Notes under the pieces: model-generated
Seen by the model: only the letters and a program-made list of their open reading frames with translations
What the model was told of the DNA's origin: nothing
The model's database searches: none
Assembly (NCBI GenBank): GCA_016845585.1
Contig: JAERSO010000072.1
Coordinates: 1 to 61,566 of the forward strand
From: Acidimicrobiaceae bacterium
GTDB lineage: Bacteria; Actinomycetota; Acidimicrobiia; Acidimicrobiales; Aldehydirespiratoraceae
Length of the DNA: 61,566 nt
Direction: 5' to 3'
Translations under genes and position numbers: made by a program
Part shown: positions 49,040-58,679 of the stretch, one piece after another
Layout of the letters: each line of letters opens with the position of its first letter
How positions within the stretch are numbered: the stretch's first letter is position 1

Positions 49040-51001
49040 GTGTCCAGCCGGGTCGACGACAACAGCCTCCGTGGCGACGCCGCCGCGCTTCTGGCCGACC
49101 TGACCGACGAACAGCGAGACGCCGTCACCACCTCAGCGTCGCCGCTCTGTGTGATCGCCGGCGCCGGCTCGGGCAAGACCCGCGTGCTCACCCGCCGGAT
49201 TGCGTGGCAGGCCGCCACGGGAAACATCGATCCACGCCATGTGCTGGCGCTGACCTTCACCCGGCGAGCGGCGGGCGAGCTTCGCCGACGCACCCGGGCA
49301 CTCGGGCTGCGGGACGAGGTCGCAGCCGGCACCTTCCACAGCGTCGCTCTGGCGATCCTGCGCAGCCATTGGGAGGCCAAGGGGCGCAAGGCGCCCGAAC
49401 TCCTGCAGCGCCGGATGGCGTTCCTCGCCAAATCGAACCCGAAGCTCGACCGAGCGGCTGTCGCCGACCTCGATGCGGAGGTCGGTTGGTCTCGGGCCCG
49501 GATGGTCACGCCGGAGCGCTATGCGGAGGTTGCCGCGGACGCCAAGCGGCGCCCGCCCCGCAGTGCCGCCTTCACCGCCGATGCCTATGCCGCCTACAAC
49601 GAGGCCAAACGCAAGCGCCGGCTGATCGACTTCGACGACATCCTCGCGCTGGCGCACGACGCGATGACCAACGACGAGACGTTCGCCGCGGCACAGCGCT
49701 GGCGTCATCGTCACCTGTTGGTCGACGAGTTCCAGGACGTCAATCCACTCCAGTTCGCGGTGTTGCAGTCGTGGCTCGGGCCGGAGTCGACCCTGCTCGT
49801 GGTCGGCGACCCCAACCAGGCGATCTATGGCTGGAACGGTGCCGAGCCGGAGCTGCTGCGCAACATCGACCAGCACCTCCCTGGCACGGCGGTTCTCCAC
49901 CTTCGAACGAACTTCCGGTCGAGTCCGGAGATCCTCGCCGCGGCGGCGCGGGTGCTCGGCGAGCCGGCCCAGCCATCGGCGCGCCCCCCAGGCGACGAAC
50001 CCACCATCCGCGAGCTCGAAGGCGACGAGGAGGCCGTGGCCATCGCTCGTGCGGTCCGCGGGAGGCATCGACCCGGCGCTCCGTGGCGGCATCAGGCCAT
50101 CCTCGCCCGCACCAACGCCCAGCTACCGGCACTCAAGTCCGCCCTCGAGGCAGCCGGCATTCCGACCCGGAGTCGCGGCGATGGCGCCCTCCTCCGTCGA
50201 CCCGAGATCATGGATCTCCTCGATGATTGGCACGGCAACCGGCCGCTGAAGATGGCGCTCGCCGACACGACCGAGATCGACGCCGACCTGGGTCCCGAGC
50301 GAGTCGCCATGGTCGAGGCGTTCCTCGAGCTGGCCCACGATCACCTGGCGCTGGAGAAGAACGCAACCGTCGACGACTTCCTCAGCTCTCTGCGCTCTGA
50401 CGACAGAGGCAACGCCGCCAGCGACGGTGTCGAGCTGACGACCTTCCACGGCGCGAAGGGACTCGAGTGGCCGATCGTGCACCTCGTCGGCCTCGAGGAC
50501 GGACTCGTACCGATCGCCTTCGCCAACAGCCGGGCCGCCTACCAGGAGGAACAGCGCCTGCTGTACGTCGCCGCCACCCGCGCCGAGCGTGAACTGCACG
50601 TCTCGTGGTGCCGGCACCGCACGATCGGCAACAAGGTCCTGGAGCGGCCGCCCTCACCGTGGCTGTCGGCGTTCACGGCCGATGCTCCGGCGCTTCCGGA
50701 TGACCGTCCATCCTTCGCCAACATCCGGGCCAAGATCGCCGCCCACGCCGACATCGACCTGACCGAGCCCGATGCGCTCCAGCGTCAGATTGTGTTCGAT
50801 GGCATCATCCGTTGGCGCGATCAACACGCGAGGGCGGCTCGGGTCGCACCCACTGCAGTTCTCAGCGACCGGGCGGTTCGGCTGCTCGCTGCAGAGCGCC
50901 CCTGCTCAGTCGACGAGCTCGGCGACCTGGAAGGCGTCGGCGCGGGCCGTGCCCGACGCTTCGGTCTCGAAATCCTCGAGATCACCTGCCTCGACGAGTG
51001 A
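49040..51001 (+). CDS. UvrD/Rep-family DNA helicase with HRDC domain
   Basis: A 653-residue superfamily 1A helicase. Walker A G-A-G-S-G-K-T is at residues 41-47, followed by L-T-F-T-R-R-A-A (motif Ia), L-V-D-E-F-Q-D-V-N (motif II), V-V-G-D-P-N-Q-A-I-Y-G-W (III), T-N-F-R-S (IV), T-F-H-G-A-K-G-L-E-W (V) and L-L-Y-V-A-A-T-R-A (VI). The C-terminal 70 residues look like an HRDC domain, as in mycobacterial UvrD2. The regions 1B/2B are short for UvrD. The four-cysteine zinc motif of UvrD2 is absent. Likely role: DNA repair and unwinding. Confidence 0.9.
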   Translation: MSSRVDDNSLRGDAAALLADLTDEQRDAVTTSASPLCVIAGAGSGKTRVLTRRIAWQAATGNIDPRHVLALTFTRRAAGELRRRTRALGLRDEVAAGTFHSVALAILRSHWEAKGRKAPELLQRRMAFLAKSNPKLDRAAVADLDAEVGWSRARMVTPERYAEVAADAKRRPPRSAAFTADAYAAYNEAKRKRRLIDFDDILALAHDAMTNDETFAAAQRWRHRHLLVDEFQDVNPLQFAVLQSWLGPESTLLVVGDPNQAIYGWNGAEPELLRNIDQHLPGTAVLHLRTNFRSSPEILAAAARVLGEPAQPSARPPGDEPTIRELEGDEEAVAIARAVRGRHRPGAPWRHQAILARTNAQLPALKSALEAAGIPTRSRGDGALLRRPEIMDLLDDWHGNRPLKMALADTTEIDADLGPERVAMVEAFLELAHDHLALEKNATVDDFLSSLRSDDRGNAASDGVELTTFHGAKGLEWPIVHLVGLEDGLVPIAFANSRAAYQEEQRLLYVAATRAERELHVSWCRHRTIGNKVLERPPSPWLSAFTADAPALPDDRPSFANIRAKIAAHADIDLTEPDALQRQIVFDGIIRWRDQHARAARVAPTAVLSDRAVRLLAAERPCSVDELGDLEGVGAGRARRFGLEILEITCLDE

Positions 51002-51037
51002 GAAAGCACGATGGGGTCTGTCCCCAGCGTGCTTTCT
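51001..51037. terminator. Hairpin, GGGGTCTGTCCCC family (copy 4)
   Basis: AGAAAGCAC-GA-TGGGG / TCTGT / CCCCA-GC-GTGCTTTCT: 9-bp outer and 5-bp inner stems. It starts at the last base of the helicase stop codon and overlaps the converging antiporter stop (51036-51038), so it fills the gap completely. Confidence 0.78.
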
Positions 51038-53174
51038 AGTCCGACGTGCGGAGCCGGGGCTGGGCGACGACGACAACCGTGGCGTCGGAGCGTTCGAGGA
51101 CGGTTTCGACCGTGTGGCCGATGAACGGGCGGCCGTCGACATTGCGGAGCTGAGCACCGAGCACGACCAGGTCGGCTGATTCGGACTTGGCTGATTCGAC
51201 CAGCACCTCGCCCGCCGCGACGCCCTCGGCCATCAACGTGCGGGGCTCGATGCCTGCGTCGCCGGCACGACCGGCCGCGAGTCCCATCATCTCCGTTGCT
51301 GCGCTGTGCACCGGGTCGACCGTCTCACGACGGCGAGCGAAGATGCTCGCGAGTGGGCTGACCGCCCGGTTGATCACATGGGTCAGCACCACTTCCGTGC
51401 CGAGCTGGCCCGCCACCGCGAACGCCACCTCCTGCGCCGAGCGTGACGATGGTGTACCGGTCACCGGCACGATCGCCCGACTGAACGCCGGCGGCAAGGG
51501 TCGATCGAGCCCGCGGGCCCGACGGACGATGACGACTGGGATCGTGGCGTTGAGCAGGAGCTCGTCGACCATCGGCGAGTAGAGCACCCCCTCGTGGCGA
51601 GCGGCCACGCCAACGGCGATGACGCCATAGCCGAGCTTCGATTCCGCCACGATCGATGCGGCGATGTCGTCCTCGCGAGCCTGACGGGTGTCGACCTCAC
51701 GCTCGTCGAGCACATTGCGCAACACATCGACGTCGGGGTACTCGCCGTTGGACCTGATCGACATGATCGTGGTCGGCGCCTCCTTCGGCCACGCGAACTG
51801 CACGAGCTGGGCGGCGGCGATGGATGCCGGCTCACCCTGGGACGGGAGCAGGATCCGCGACGACTTCACGACGAGGTTCCTGCTGAGTGCTTCCTCTCGT
51901 TCCAGCCGCTCCTGCTCCTCTGGTGAACCCAGCCAGTCGCGCACGGCGATACGAAGACTGACCGCGGCAAAGATCGAGGTCACCAACGGGACGATGATGA
52001 TCACCGTGTACGCCGTCTCGGTGAACACCCCCAGCGACAGGCCGACGGAGGCAATGACGATCTCGAGTGCGCCACGGGCGTTGAGACCGGCGCCGAGAGC
52101 CGCAGCGGCGCGAGAACTCTGACCGGCGAGCCGGCCGCCGATGTAGGCACCGGCGAACTTGGCGACGATCGCCACGGCGATGACGACGAGGGCCCACGCC
52201 AACGCGTCGCCCTTCAAGAGGCCGAGGTCGACGCGCAGACCGGCCGTGGCGAAGAAGATCGGAGCGAGGAACGTGCCCGTCAACGACTCGATGTGGTGCA
52301 ACACCTCGTGTTGCTGGAACCGGGAGCGATGCAGGACCACACCGGCGACGAACGCGCCGAGCACGGCCTCGATCCCCAACGCCTGGGTGGCGACGCCGTA
52401 GATCAGCATGGTGAAGACGACAACGGTCATCGCGCCTTCGACGTTCGGACCGTCCCGACGTACCCACCGCAGCGCCCGGTCGACCACTCGCTGACCGAGC
52501 GTCATGGCGAGCGCCAGGAAAATGGCGAGTCCGATGACCGTGCGAAGCACGTTCTGGACCGACACCTCACCGGAGACGGCAAAGCCGGCGAACACAGCCA
52601 GCATCACCCAGCCGACCACGTCGTTCGCCATGCCGGCGGCAACCGTGATCTGGCCGAAGTCGCGCCGCATCAGGCCGAGTTCGCTGAGGATCTTCGCGAT
52701 GACGGCGAGCGCCGACACCGAGAGCGCGGCCGCAACGAAGAGGGCGAAGACGGTGCGATCGCTCTCCGCGCCGATGAAGGACTCCGGCAGCGACAAGCCG
52801 ACGATGAGACCGCCGATCAATGGCACGACGAGCGAGAAGCCGGTGACGAGCATCGCCGCCCGCCCCAATCGCCGGATCAATCCGAGATCGGTCTCGAACC
52901 CGGCCGTCACCAGCAGGAGGGCGACACCCACCCAACTGACGGCGAGCAATGCGCCAGACGAGATCTCGTACTCGGGCAGGAACCAGTGAAAGCCGTCGGG
53001 CCAGACTCGACCGAAGATCGACGGACCCAGGATCACACCCGCCGCCAGTTGGCCGATCACCGACGGCAGGTTGATCCGCTTCATGATCTCGCCACACAGC
53101 CGGGCGAAGACCAGGAGTACGAGTAGCTGGGTCCAGAAAACGAGCAGCTGGTGCTCGTCAAGGGGCGTCAACAT
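51036..53174 (-). CDS. CPA2-type cation:proton antiporter with C-terminal universal-stress domains
   Basis: A 712-residue protein: about 13 membrane helices (1-400) of the CPA2/NapA-Kef type, then two universal-stress-protein-like domains in the cytoplasm (about 430-560 and 575-705). The ion-binding helix reads A-N-D-V-V-G-W, that is N-D rather than the D-D of electrogenic CPA2 exchangers, which suggests electroneutral exchange. Q-L-A-A-G-V-I-L-G-P and L-N-A-R-G-A-L-E are conserved helices. The USP domains probably sense nucleotides. Stop codon inside a hairpin. Confidence 0.87.
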   Translation of the reverse strand: MLTPLDEHQLLVFWTQLLVLLVFARLCGEIMKRINLPSVIGQLAAGVILGPSIFGRVWPDGFHWFLPEYEISSGALLAVSWVGVALLLVTAGFETDLGLIRRLGRAAMLVTGFSLVVPLIGGLIVGLSLPESFIGAESDRTVFALFVAAALSVSALAVIAKILSELGLMRRDFGQITVAAGMANDVVGWVMLAVFAGFAVSGEVSVQNVLRTVIGLAIFLALAMTLGQRVVDRALRWVRRDGPNVEGAMTVVVFTMLIYGVATQALGIEAVLGAFVAGVVLHRSRFQQHEVLHHIESLTGTFLAPIFFATAGLRVDLGLLKGDALAWALVVIAVAIVAKFAGAYIGGRLAGQSSRAAAALGAGLNARGALEIVIASVGLSLGVFTETAYTVIIIVPLVTSIFAAVSLRIAVRDWLGSPEEQERLEREEALSRNLVVKSSRILLPSQGEPASIAAAQLVQFAWPKEAPTTIMSIRSNGEYPDVDVLRNVLDEREVDTRQAREDDIAASIVAESKLGYGVIAVGVAARHEGVLYSPMVDELLLNATIPVVIVRRARGLDRPLPPAFSRAIVPVTGTPSSRSAQEVAFAVAGQLGTEVVLTHVINRAVSPLASIFARRRETVDPVHSAATEMMGLAAGRAGDAGIEPRTLMAEGVAAGEVLVESAKSESADLVVLGAQLRNVDGRPFIGHTVETVLERSDATVVVVAQPRLRTSD

Positions 53175-53207
53175 CGGGTCAGTGTCGCGCAGATCGCGTC
53201 GGCTCGC

Positions 53208-53990
53208 TCAGCGTGCCAGTTCGAGGAGGACCGGAGCGTGGTCGCTCGGCGGGTCGTCCTTGGGGCCCTTGCGTTCGTTGCGGTCGACCACGACGAGCCG
53301 CGCATCGTCGGCGACGGACCGGGTCGTCATCAACAGATCGATCCTCATGCCCTGCTTCTTGTGGAAGGCACCACCGCGGTAGTCCCACCACGAATAGAGC
53401 CCGTCATCGTCGTGATGCTCACGAAAGACGTCGACGAGTCCCCACTCTTCCAGCGCGGTAAGACGATCGCGTTCGGCCTGACTGACATGGGTCTGACCCT
53501 CGTGCTTGGCCGGGCTCCACACATCACGATCGTCCGGGGCGATGTTGTAGTCGCCACACACGACGACATCGTCCCCAGGAGTGCACTGACCATCGAGATC
53601 GCCGACGAGTCGATCGAGCCAACGCAACTTGTACTGGTAGTGATCGTCATCGAGGGAGCGTCCGTTGGGCACGTAACAGCTCGCCACCCTCACGCCCCCA
53701 CACGTCGCCCACGCGATCCGAGCGTCGGTGTCGGGTTCATCACCGTCGCCGAAGCCGCCGACCGGATCCTCGATCCCGACCCGGCTCAGAATGGCGACAC
53801 CGTTCCATCGCCCCTCGCCGTGGTGCAGCGACTCATAGCCCAGCGCCTCGAACGTCATCGCCGGGAAGGCGTCGTCGGCCATCTTCGTCTCCTGCAGACA
53901 CAAGACATCGGGTTCGAAGGCTTCGAGCCAACGCTCGACGCGTCCGACACGGGCATTCAGAGAGTTCACATTCCAGGTCGCGATCCGCAC
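53208..53990 (-). CDS. xth: Exodeoxyribonuclease III
   Basis: A 260-residue ExoIII/AP-endonuclease of the exonuclease-endonuclease-phosphatase fold: R-I-A-T-W-N-V-N-S-L, L-Q-E-T-K (metal Glu), Y-V-P-N-G, G-D-Y-N-I-A-P-D-D (metal/base) and R-I-D-L-L then S-D-H-A-P-V (catalytic His). It repairs abasic sites. GTG 53990 has TAAGGT 7 nt upstream. It is divergent from kgd. Confidence 0.94.
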   Translation of the reverse strand: MRIATWNVNSLNARVGRVERWLEAFEPDVLCLQETKMADDAFPAMTFEALGYESLHHGEGRWNGVAILSRVGIEDPVGGFGDGDEPDTDARIAWATCGGVRVASCYVPNGRSLDDDHYQYKLRWLDRLVGDLDGQCTPGDDVVVCGDYNIAPDDRDVWSPAKHEGQTHVSQAERDRLTALEEWGLVDVFREHHDDDGLYSWWDYRGGAFHKKQGMRIDLLMTTRSVADDARLVVVDRNERKGPKDDPPSDHAPVLLELAR

Positions 53991-53997
53991 GGCCGCG

Positions 53998-54003
53998 ACC
54001 TTA
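53998..54003 (-). promoter_or_regulatory. -10-like box for xth (leaderless)
   Basis: TAAGGT on the minus strand, 7 nt before GTG 53990. Confidence 0.5.
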
Positions 54004-54061
54004 CTGACCCGAGCACGGCTTCACGCAGAGAGGATCTCGGGGCCGCGGTCCCGGGGTCTCC

Positions 54062-54067
54062 TATGCT
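54062..54067 (+). promoter_or_regulatory. -10-like box for kgd (leaderless)
   Basis: TATGCT ends 7 nt before ATG 54075. It contains the competing ATG 54063, so that codon would lie in the promoter rather than in the message. Confidence 0.55.
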
Positions 54068-54074
54068 GGCCGCG

Positions 54075-57000
54075 ATGACGAACTCCGGTCCTGCTGACGA
54101 CCTCGGGCCCAACGCCTGGATGGTCGACGAAATGCGGACGCAGTGGACGACCGACCCCAACTCGGTTGATTCCAGCTGGCGTGCGATGTTCGAAGCCGAG
54201 CCACCGGGCAGCGCTGTCGACGACACGCCGGCTCCTGCGGCGCCCAGTCCCACGATCGACGCAGCGTCCGTCGTCGTCCCGCCGCGGCCCACTCCGACAC
54301 CACCGCCGCCCTCCGCCTCGGCCGCCGCGCCGAGCGCACCGACCCCGCCGCCGGTCTCGGACGCCGCGCCGAGCGAGAAGACAGCACCGCCGGACAATCA
54401 CGAACCGATCCGCGGCGCGAGCGCCCGCATCGTCACCAACATGGAGGCGAGTCTCGAGGTCCCCACCGCCACGAGCTTCCGCCAGGTGCCCGCCAAGCTG
54501 CTCGAGGTCAACCGCAGCGTCATCAACGGCTACCTCGGACGCAAACAGAGCGGCAAGGTCTCGTTCACCCACATCATCGGCTACGCCGTCGTTCGAGCGA
54601 TCGCCGACTCGATTCCGGCGATGAACAACACCTACACCACCGACGACAACGGCAAGCCGGTGCTCATCCGCAATGAGCACGTCGGCCTCGGCATCGCGGT
54701 CGACCTCGAGAAGAGCGACGGCTCCCGCACGCTCATGGTGCCGTGCATCAAGGAAGCCGACACGCTCGACTTCCAGGAGTTCGTGGCCCACTACGAGCAA
54801 GTGATCGCCAAGGTTCGCAGCGGCAAGCTCAGCCCCGATGACTTCGCTGGGATCACGGTGAGCCTCACCAACCCGGGCACGATCGGCACGCTCCAGTCGG
54901 TGCCCCGCCTGATGCAGGGTCAGGGTCTGATCGTCGGTGTCGGTTCGATTGCCTTCCCCGCCGAGTATCAGGCCGCCGACCCCGAGATGCTCGCCAACCT
55001 GGGCGTCTCCAAGGTGATCAGCCTCACTTCCACCTACGACCACCGGATCATCCAGGGCGCCGAGTCCGGCATGTTCCTGAAGAAGATCCACGAGCTGCTA
55101 CTCGGCGAGGACGACTTCTACGTCGACATCTTCCGCGCCATGGGTGTGCCGTACGAGGCCGTGAAGTGGCGCCGCGACGTCAACCCGGTCGATCGCGAAG
55201 CCGCCCTGATGGAGAAGCAGGCCAAGGTCAACCAGCTGATCAACATGCATCGTGTCCGTGGGCATCTGATCGCGGATCTCGATCCGCTCCAGGTCAAAGA
55301 ACCGAAGATGCACGCCGAGCTCGACCCGGCCACCTACGGGCTGACCATCTGGGATCTCGACCGTGAATTCCTCACCGGCAGCGAGAGTGGCATCTACACC
55401 CAGGTCGCCGGCAACGCGAAGATGCCGTTGGGTCGGCTCCTCGGCGTCCTTCGCGACGCGTACTGCCGCACCGTCGGGGTCGAGTACATGCACATCCAGG
55501 AGCCGTCGGAGAAGCGGTGGATGCAGGAGCAGCTGGAGGGCGCCGACCGCACCATCGCGTCAGATGAGCAGCTTCACGTGCTCGGTCGACTCAATGCGGC
55601 CGAAGCGCTCGAGACGTTCCTCGGCACGAAATACGTGGGGCAGAAGCGCTTCGGCATCGAGGGCTGCGAGTCCACGATCCCGCTGCTCGACGCATTGCTC
55701 GGTGCGGCCGCCGACGCCGGCATGAAGGAAGCGATCATGGGGATGGCCCACCGCGGTCGCCTCAACGTGCTCGTCAACGTCGTCGGCAAGACCCACGGTC
55801 AGCTCTTCGACGAGTTCGAGGGCGGCACCATCTCGGAGATGACCCAGGGCTCCGGCGACGTCAAATACCACCTCGGGCAGACGGGCACCTTCGTCTCGCG
55901 CAACGGCAACGAGCTCGCGCTCGAACTGGCCGCGAATCCGTCGCACCTCGAAGCCGTGAACCCCGTCGTGCTCGGCATGGTCCGCGCCCGCATGGATCAG
56001 ATCGATCCCGACGAGGGCGTCGGCCCCTACCCGGTTCTTCCGGTACTGCTCCACGGCGACGCCGCGTTCGCGGGACAGGGTGTCGTCGCGGAAACCCTGA
56101 ACCTGTCGCAGATCCGTGGCTATAGGGTCGGTGGCACCGTCCACGTGATCATCAACAACCAGGTCGGCTTCACCAGCACCCCCGAGACCGCCCGGTCCTC
56201 GGAGTACTCGACCGACGTCGCGAAGATGATCCAGGCGCCGATCTTCCACGTGAACGGGGACGACCCCGAGGCGTGCGTCCGGGTCGCACGACTGGCCTTC
56301 AAGTACCGCCAGACGTTCAACAAGGACGTCGTCATCGACATGATCGGCTACCGCCGTCACGGTCACAACGAGGGCGACGATCCGAGCTACACGCTGCCGG
56401 AGATGTACCGCCGCATCGACGCCCGACCATCGGTGCGAGCCCAGTACACGGCATCCCTCGTCAAGCGGGGCGACATCACGCCGGAAGAGGAAGAGGATGC
56501 GTTGGCGGACTTCAAGTCTCGCCTCCAACTCGCCCTCGACGAGACGCGTGAGATCACCGACGATCCGAACGCCCGGGCGCAGCCCCCGGTCGAGAGTGTC
56601 GGCGTCAAGCCCCACCTCCGTACCGCGATCGACGAAGCAACCGTGGCTCGGGTGTACGAGGCGCTGTCAGCCCGTCCGGACGGGTTCGTCATGCATCCGA
56701 AGCTCGCCCAACAGTTCGAGACCCGCGACAAGATGTTCGCGGGCGGCGAGATCGACTGGGCCCTCGGCGAGGCGATGGCCTTCGGTTCGCTCCTCCTCGA
56801 GGGAACGTCGATTCGACTGGCCGGCCAGGACTCACGGCGAGGCACGTTCAGCCATCGCCACTCGACGCTCGTCGACTACGGCACCGGGGCCGAGTACCAG
56901 CCTCTCAGCGAGCTCGCCGACGCCGACACCAACCTCTGGATCTACGACTCCCTGCTCTCGGAGTACGCGGCGCTCGGCTTCGAGTACGGCTACTCGGTCG

Positions 57001-57776
57001 CCACCCCCGAAGCGCTCGTCTTGTGGGAGGCCCAGTTCGGCGACTTCGCCAACGGGGCACAGATCATCATCGATCAATTCCTCGTGGCTGCGAAGGACAA
57101 ATGGCAACAGGACTGCGGCCTCACGTTGCTGCTGCCCCACGGCTTCGAGGGGCAAGGTCCGGAACACTCGTCGGCTCGCATCGAACGGTTCCTCCTGCTC
57201 GCGGCCGAGGACAACATCCAGGTCTGCAACGCCACGACGGCCGCGCAGTTCTTCCACCTGCTGCGGCGCCAGACCATGCAGACGACTCAGTCACCGCTCG
57301 TCGTGTTCACGCCCAAGTCGCTCCTGCGGGCCAAGCAGTCACGATCGCTCGTCACGGATCTTCTCTCCGGCACGTTCGAGGAGTTGTTGAGCGATCACAA
57401 TCCCCCGCCGACTGACCAGGTCCAACGGGTGATCGTGTCCTCGGGCAAGATCGCGTTCGATCTGATGGCCGAGCGGGATTCCCGTGGAGCCCCGGTCGCC
57501 ATTCTGCGCGTCGAGCAGATGTACCCCTGGCCGTTCGCCGCGCTCGCCACCGAGCTCGAGAAGTACCCCAACGCCCGCGAACTCATGTGGGTGCAGGAAG
57601 AACCCGAGAACATGGGCCCCTGGAACGCGATCAAGGGGCGCCTCTACGAGGCGCACGAGACCACCCACGAGATCCGCCGGGCCAGCCGCTTCGAGTCGGG
57701 CTCACCAGCCTGTGGCAGCGGCCGAGTCCACGCCCAAGAACACGCCCAACTCATGGACCAAGCCCTGAGTTTCTGA
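54075..57776 (+). CDS. kgd: Multifunctional 2-oxoglutarate metabolism enzyme (E2-E1o fusion)
   Basis: A 1233-residue single-chain enzyme, length as in mycobacterial Kgd. The N-terminal E1-type helix (L-G-P-N-A-W-M-V-D-E-M) is followed by a Pro/Ala linker (about 40-120), an acyltransferase domain (T-Y-D-H-R-I-I-Q-G with catalytic His) without a lipoyl domain, and a thiamine-diphosphate E1 part with G-M-A-H-R-G-R-L-N-V-L, H-G-D-A-A-F-A-G-Q-G-V-V and the C-terminal transketolase domain. It feeds 2-oxoglutarate into the TCA cycle with a separate lipoylated E2. ATG 54075 is chosen from the upstream TATGCT box. Confidence 0.96.
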   Translation: MTNSGPADDLGPNAWMVDEMRTQWTTDPNSVDSSWRAMFEAEPPGSAVDDTPAPAAPSPTIDAASVVVPPRPTPTPPPPSASAAAPSAPTPPPVSDAAPSEKTAPPDNHEPIRGASARIVTNMEASLEVPTATSFRQVPAKLLEVNRSVINGYLGRKQSGKVSFTHIIGYAVVRAIADSIPAMNNTYTTDDNGKPVLIRNEHVGLGIAVDLEKSDGSRTLMVPCIKEADTLDFQEFVAHYEQVIAKVRSGKLSPDDFAGITVSLTNPGTIGTLQSVPRLMQGQGLIVGVGSIAFPAEYQAADPEMLANLGVSKVISLTSTYDHRIIQGAESGMFLKKIHELLLGEDDFYVDIFRAMGVPYEAVKWRRDVNPVDREAALMEKQAKVNQLINMHRVRGHLIADLDPLQVKEPKMHAELDPATYGLTIWDLDREFLTGSESGIYTQVAGNAKMPLGRLLGVLRDAYCRTVGVEYMHIQEPSEKRWMQEQLEGADRTIASDEQLHVLGRLNAAEALETFLGTKYVGQKRFGIEGCESTIPLLDALLGAAADAGMKEAIMGMAHRGRLNVLVNVVGKTHGQLFDEFEGGTISEMTQGSGDVKYHLGQTGTFVSRNGNELALELAANPSHLEAVNPVVLGMVRARMDQIDPDEGVGPYPVLPVLLHGDAAFAGQGVVAETLNLSQIRGYRVGGTVHVIINNQVGFTSTPETARSSEYSTDVAKMIQAPIFHVNGDDPEACVRVARLAFKYRQTFNKDVVIDMIGYRRHGHNEGDDPSYTLPEMYRRIDARPSVRAQYTASLVKRGDITPEEEEDALADFKSRLQLALDETREITDDPNARAQPPVESVGVKPHLRTAIDEATVARVYEALSARPDGFVMHPKLAQQFETRDKMFAGGEIDWALGEAMAFGSLLLEGTSIRLAGQDSRRGTFSHRHSTLVDYGTGAEYQPLSELADADTNLWIYDSLLSEYAALGFEYGYSVATPEALVLWEAQFGDFANGAQIIIDQFLVAAKDKWQQDCGLTLLLPHGFEGQGPEHSSARIERFLLLAAEDNIQVCNATTAAQFFHLLRRQTMQTTQSPLVVFTPKSLLRAKQSRSLVTDLLSGTFEELLSDHNPPPTDQVQRVIVSSGKIAFDLMAERDSRGAPVAILRVEQMYPWPFAALATELEKYPNARELMWVQEEPENMGPWNAIKGRLYEAHETTHEIRRASRFESGSPACGSGRVHAQEHAQLMDQALSF

Positions 57777-57858
57777 GACCAGGCGGCGGAGCAAACCCGA
57801 CCACCAAGGGCGTAGAGCTCGGCCCAGAAGGCGCGCAACCCGTCTCCCCCTGCACCAC

Positions 57859-57864
57859 TAGCTT
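57859..57864 (+). promoter_or_regulatory. -10-like box before the decayed beta-lactamase
   Basis: TAGCTT ends 6 nt before ATG 57871, which begins the old signal peptide. The promoter pattern survives although the gene is broken. Confidence 0.4.
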
Positions 57865-57870
57865 CGCTGG

Positions 57871-58628
57871 ATGCCCCAAACGTTGCATCTCGGATTCATC
57901 GTGGCGACCGGCTTGGTGAGCACCGGCTGCTCAGGGTCCGCCAACACCAGCGAGCCGATCAGTCCCACCGCCGCTCTTCGCCGGAGCCGCGACTCGTGGT
58001 CAACGAGGACTGGGGCGCTCTGTTCGCCCAGGCCGGGGTCGACGGAACGTTCGCCATGCGTGAGGTGGGTCGGAGACAACGCCTGTGTGGGATACCGAGC
58101 GGGCGATGGAGCGCCGCCTGGAACCAGGACCACAACCTCCGCACCGCCATCGAAGTCTCGGCCGTGTGGGTGTACCAGGAACTCGCTCGACACGTCGGCC
58201 GAGAACGGATGCAGCAGTGGGTTGGCAGTGCCGGGTACGGCAACGCGGACATCGGCGGCGGCATCGACCAGTCCTGGCTCACGGGTGACCTCCGCATCAG
58301 CCCGCTCGGGCAGCTCGGCTTCCTCGAACTGCTCGCCCAACGCCGGCTTCCGTTCCGAGTGGAGGTCCAGGACTCGGTCGCCGACATCCTCGTTCGAGAA
58401 CACGGCGACGACTGGGCGTGGTCCCACAAGACCGGCACTGCATTGATCGAGGACCCCGACCTCGGCTGGTTCGTCGGCATCAGCAGGCACGAGGGCCGGA
58501 CTTTCGTGTTCGCCATGAACATCGACCTCGAGCAGGTGACCGACATCGGTACTCAACTCGACCCGCAGATCCGGCAGAACCTGGCCCGCCAGATCCTGCA
58601 GAGCGAGGAGGCGCTACCCCAGAACTGA
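57871..58628 (+). pseudogene. Decayed class D (OXA-type) beta-lactamase lacking the SxxK segment
   Basis: ATG 57871 begins a lipoprotein signal (L-V-S-T-G-C) in frame 1. From about 57980 the protein continues in frame 3 (V-V-N-E-D-W-G-A-L-F). From about 58066 it continues in frame 2 (S-E-T-T-P-V-W-D-T-E-R-A-M-E-R-R-L-E-P-G). From 58124 it is again in frame 3 as W-N-Q-D-H-N-L-R-T-A-I. The class D motifs S-A-V, Y-G-N and K-T-G remain, but the S-T-F-K block that should follow L-E-P-G is missing, so no nucleophile is left. A 210-residue open frame from GTG 57996 exists but cannot be an active lactamase. Confidence 0.75.
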
Positions 58629-58679
58629 GGGTTCATCGGCGTGGCAGGTTTCGGTTCTCGCGACCGCGAGACATCCGTC

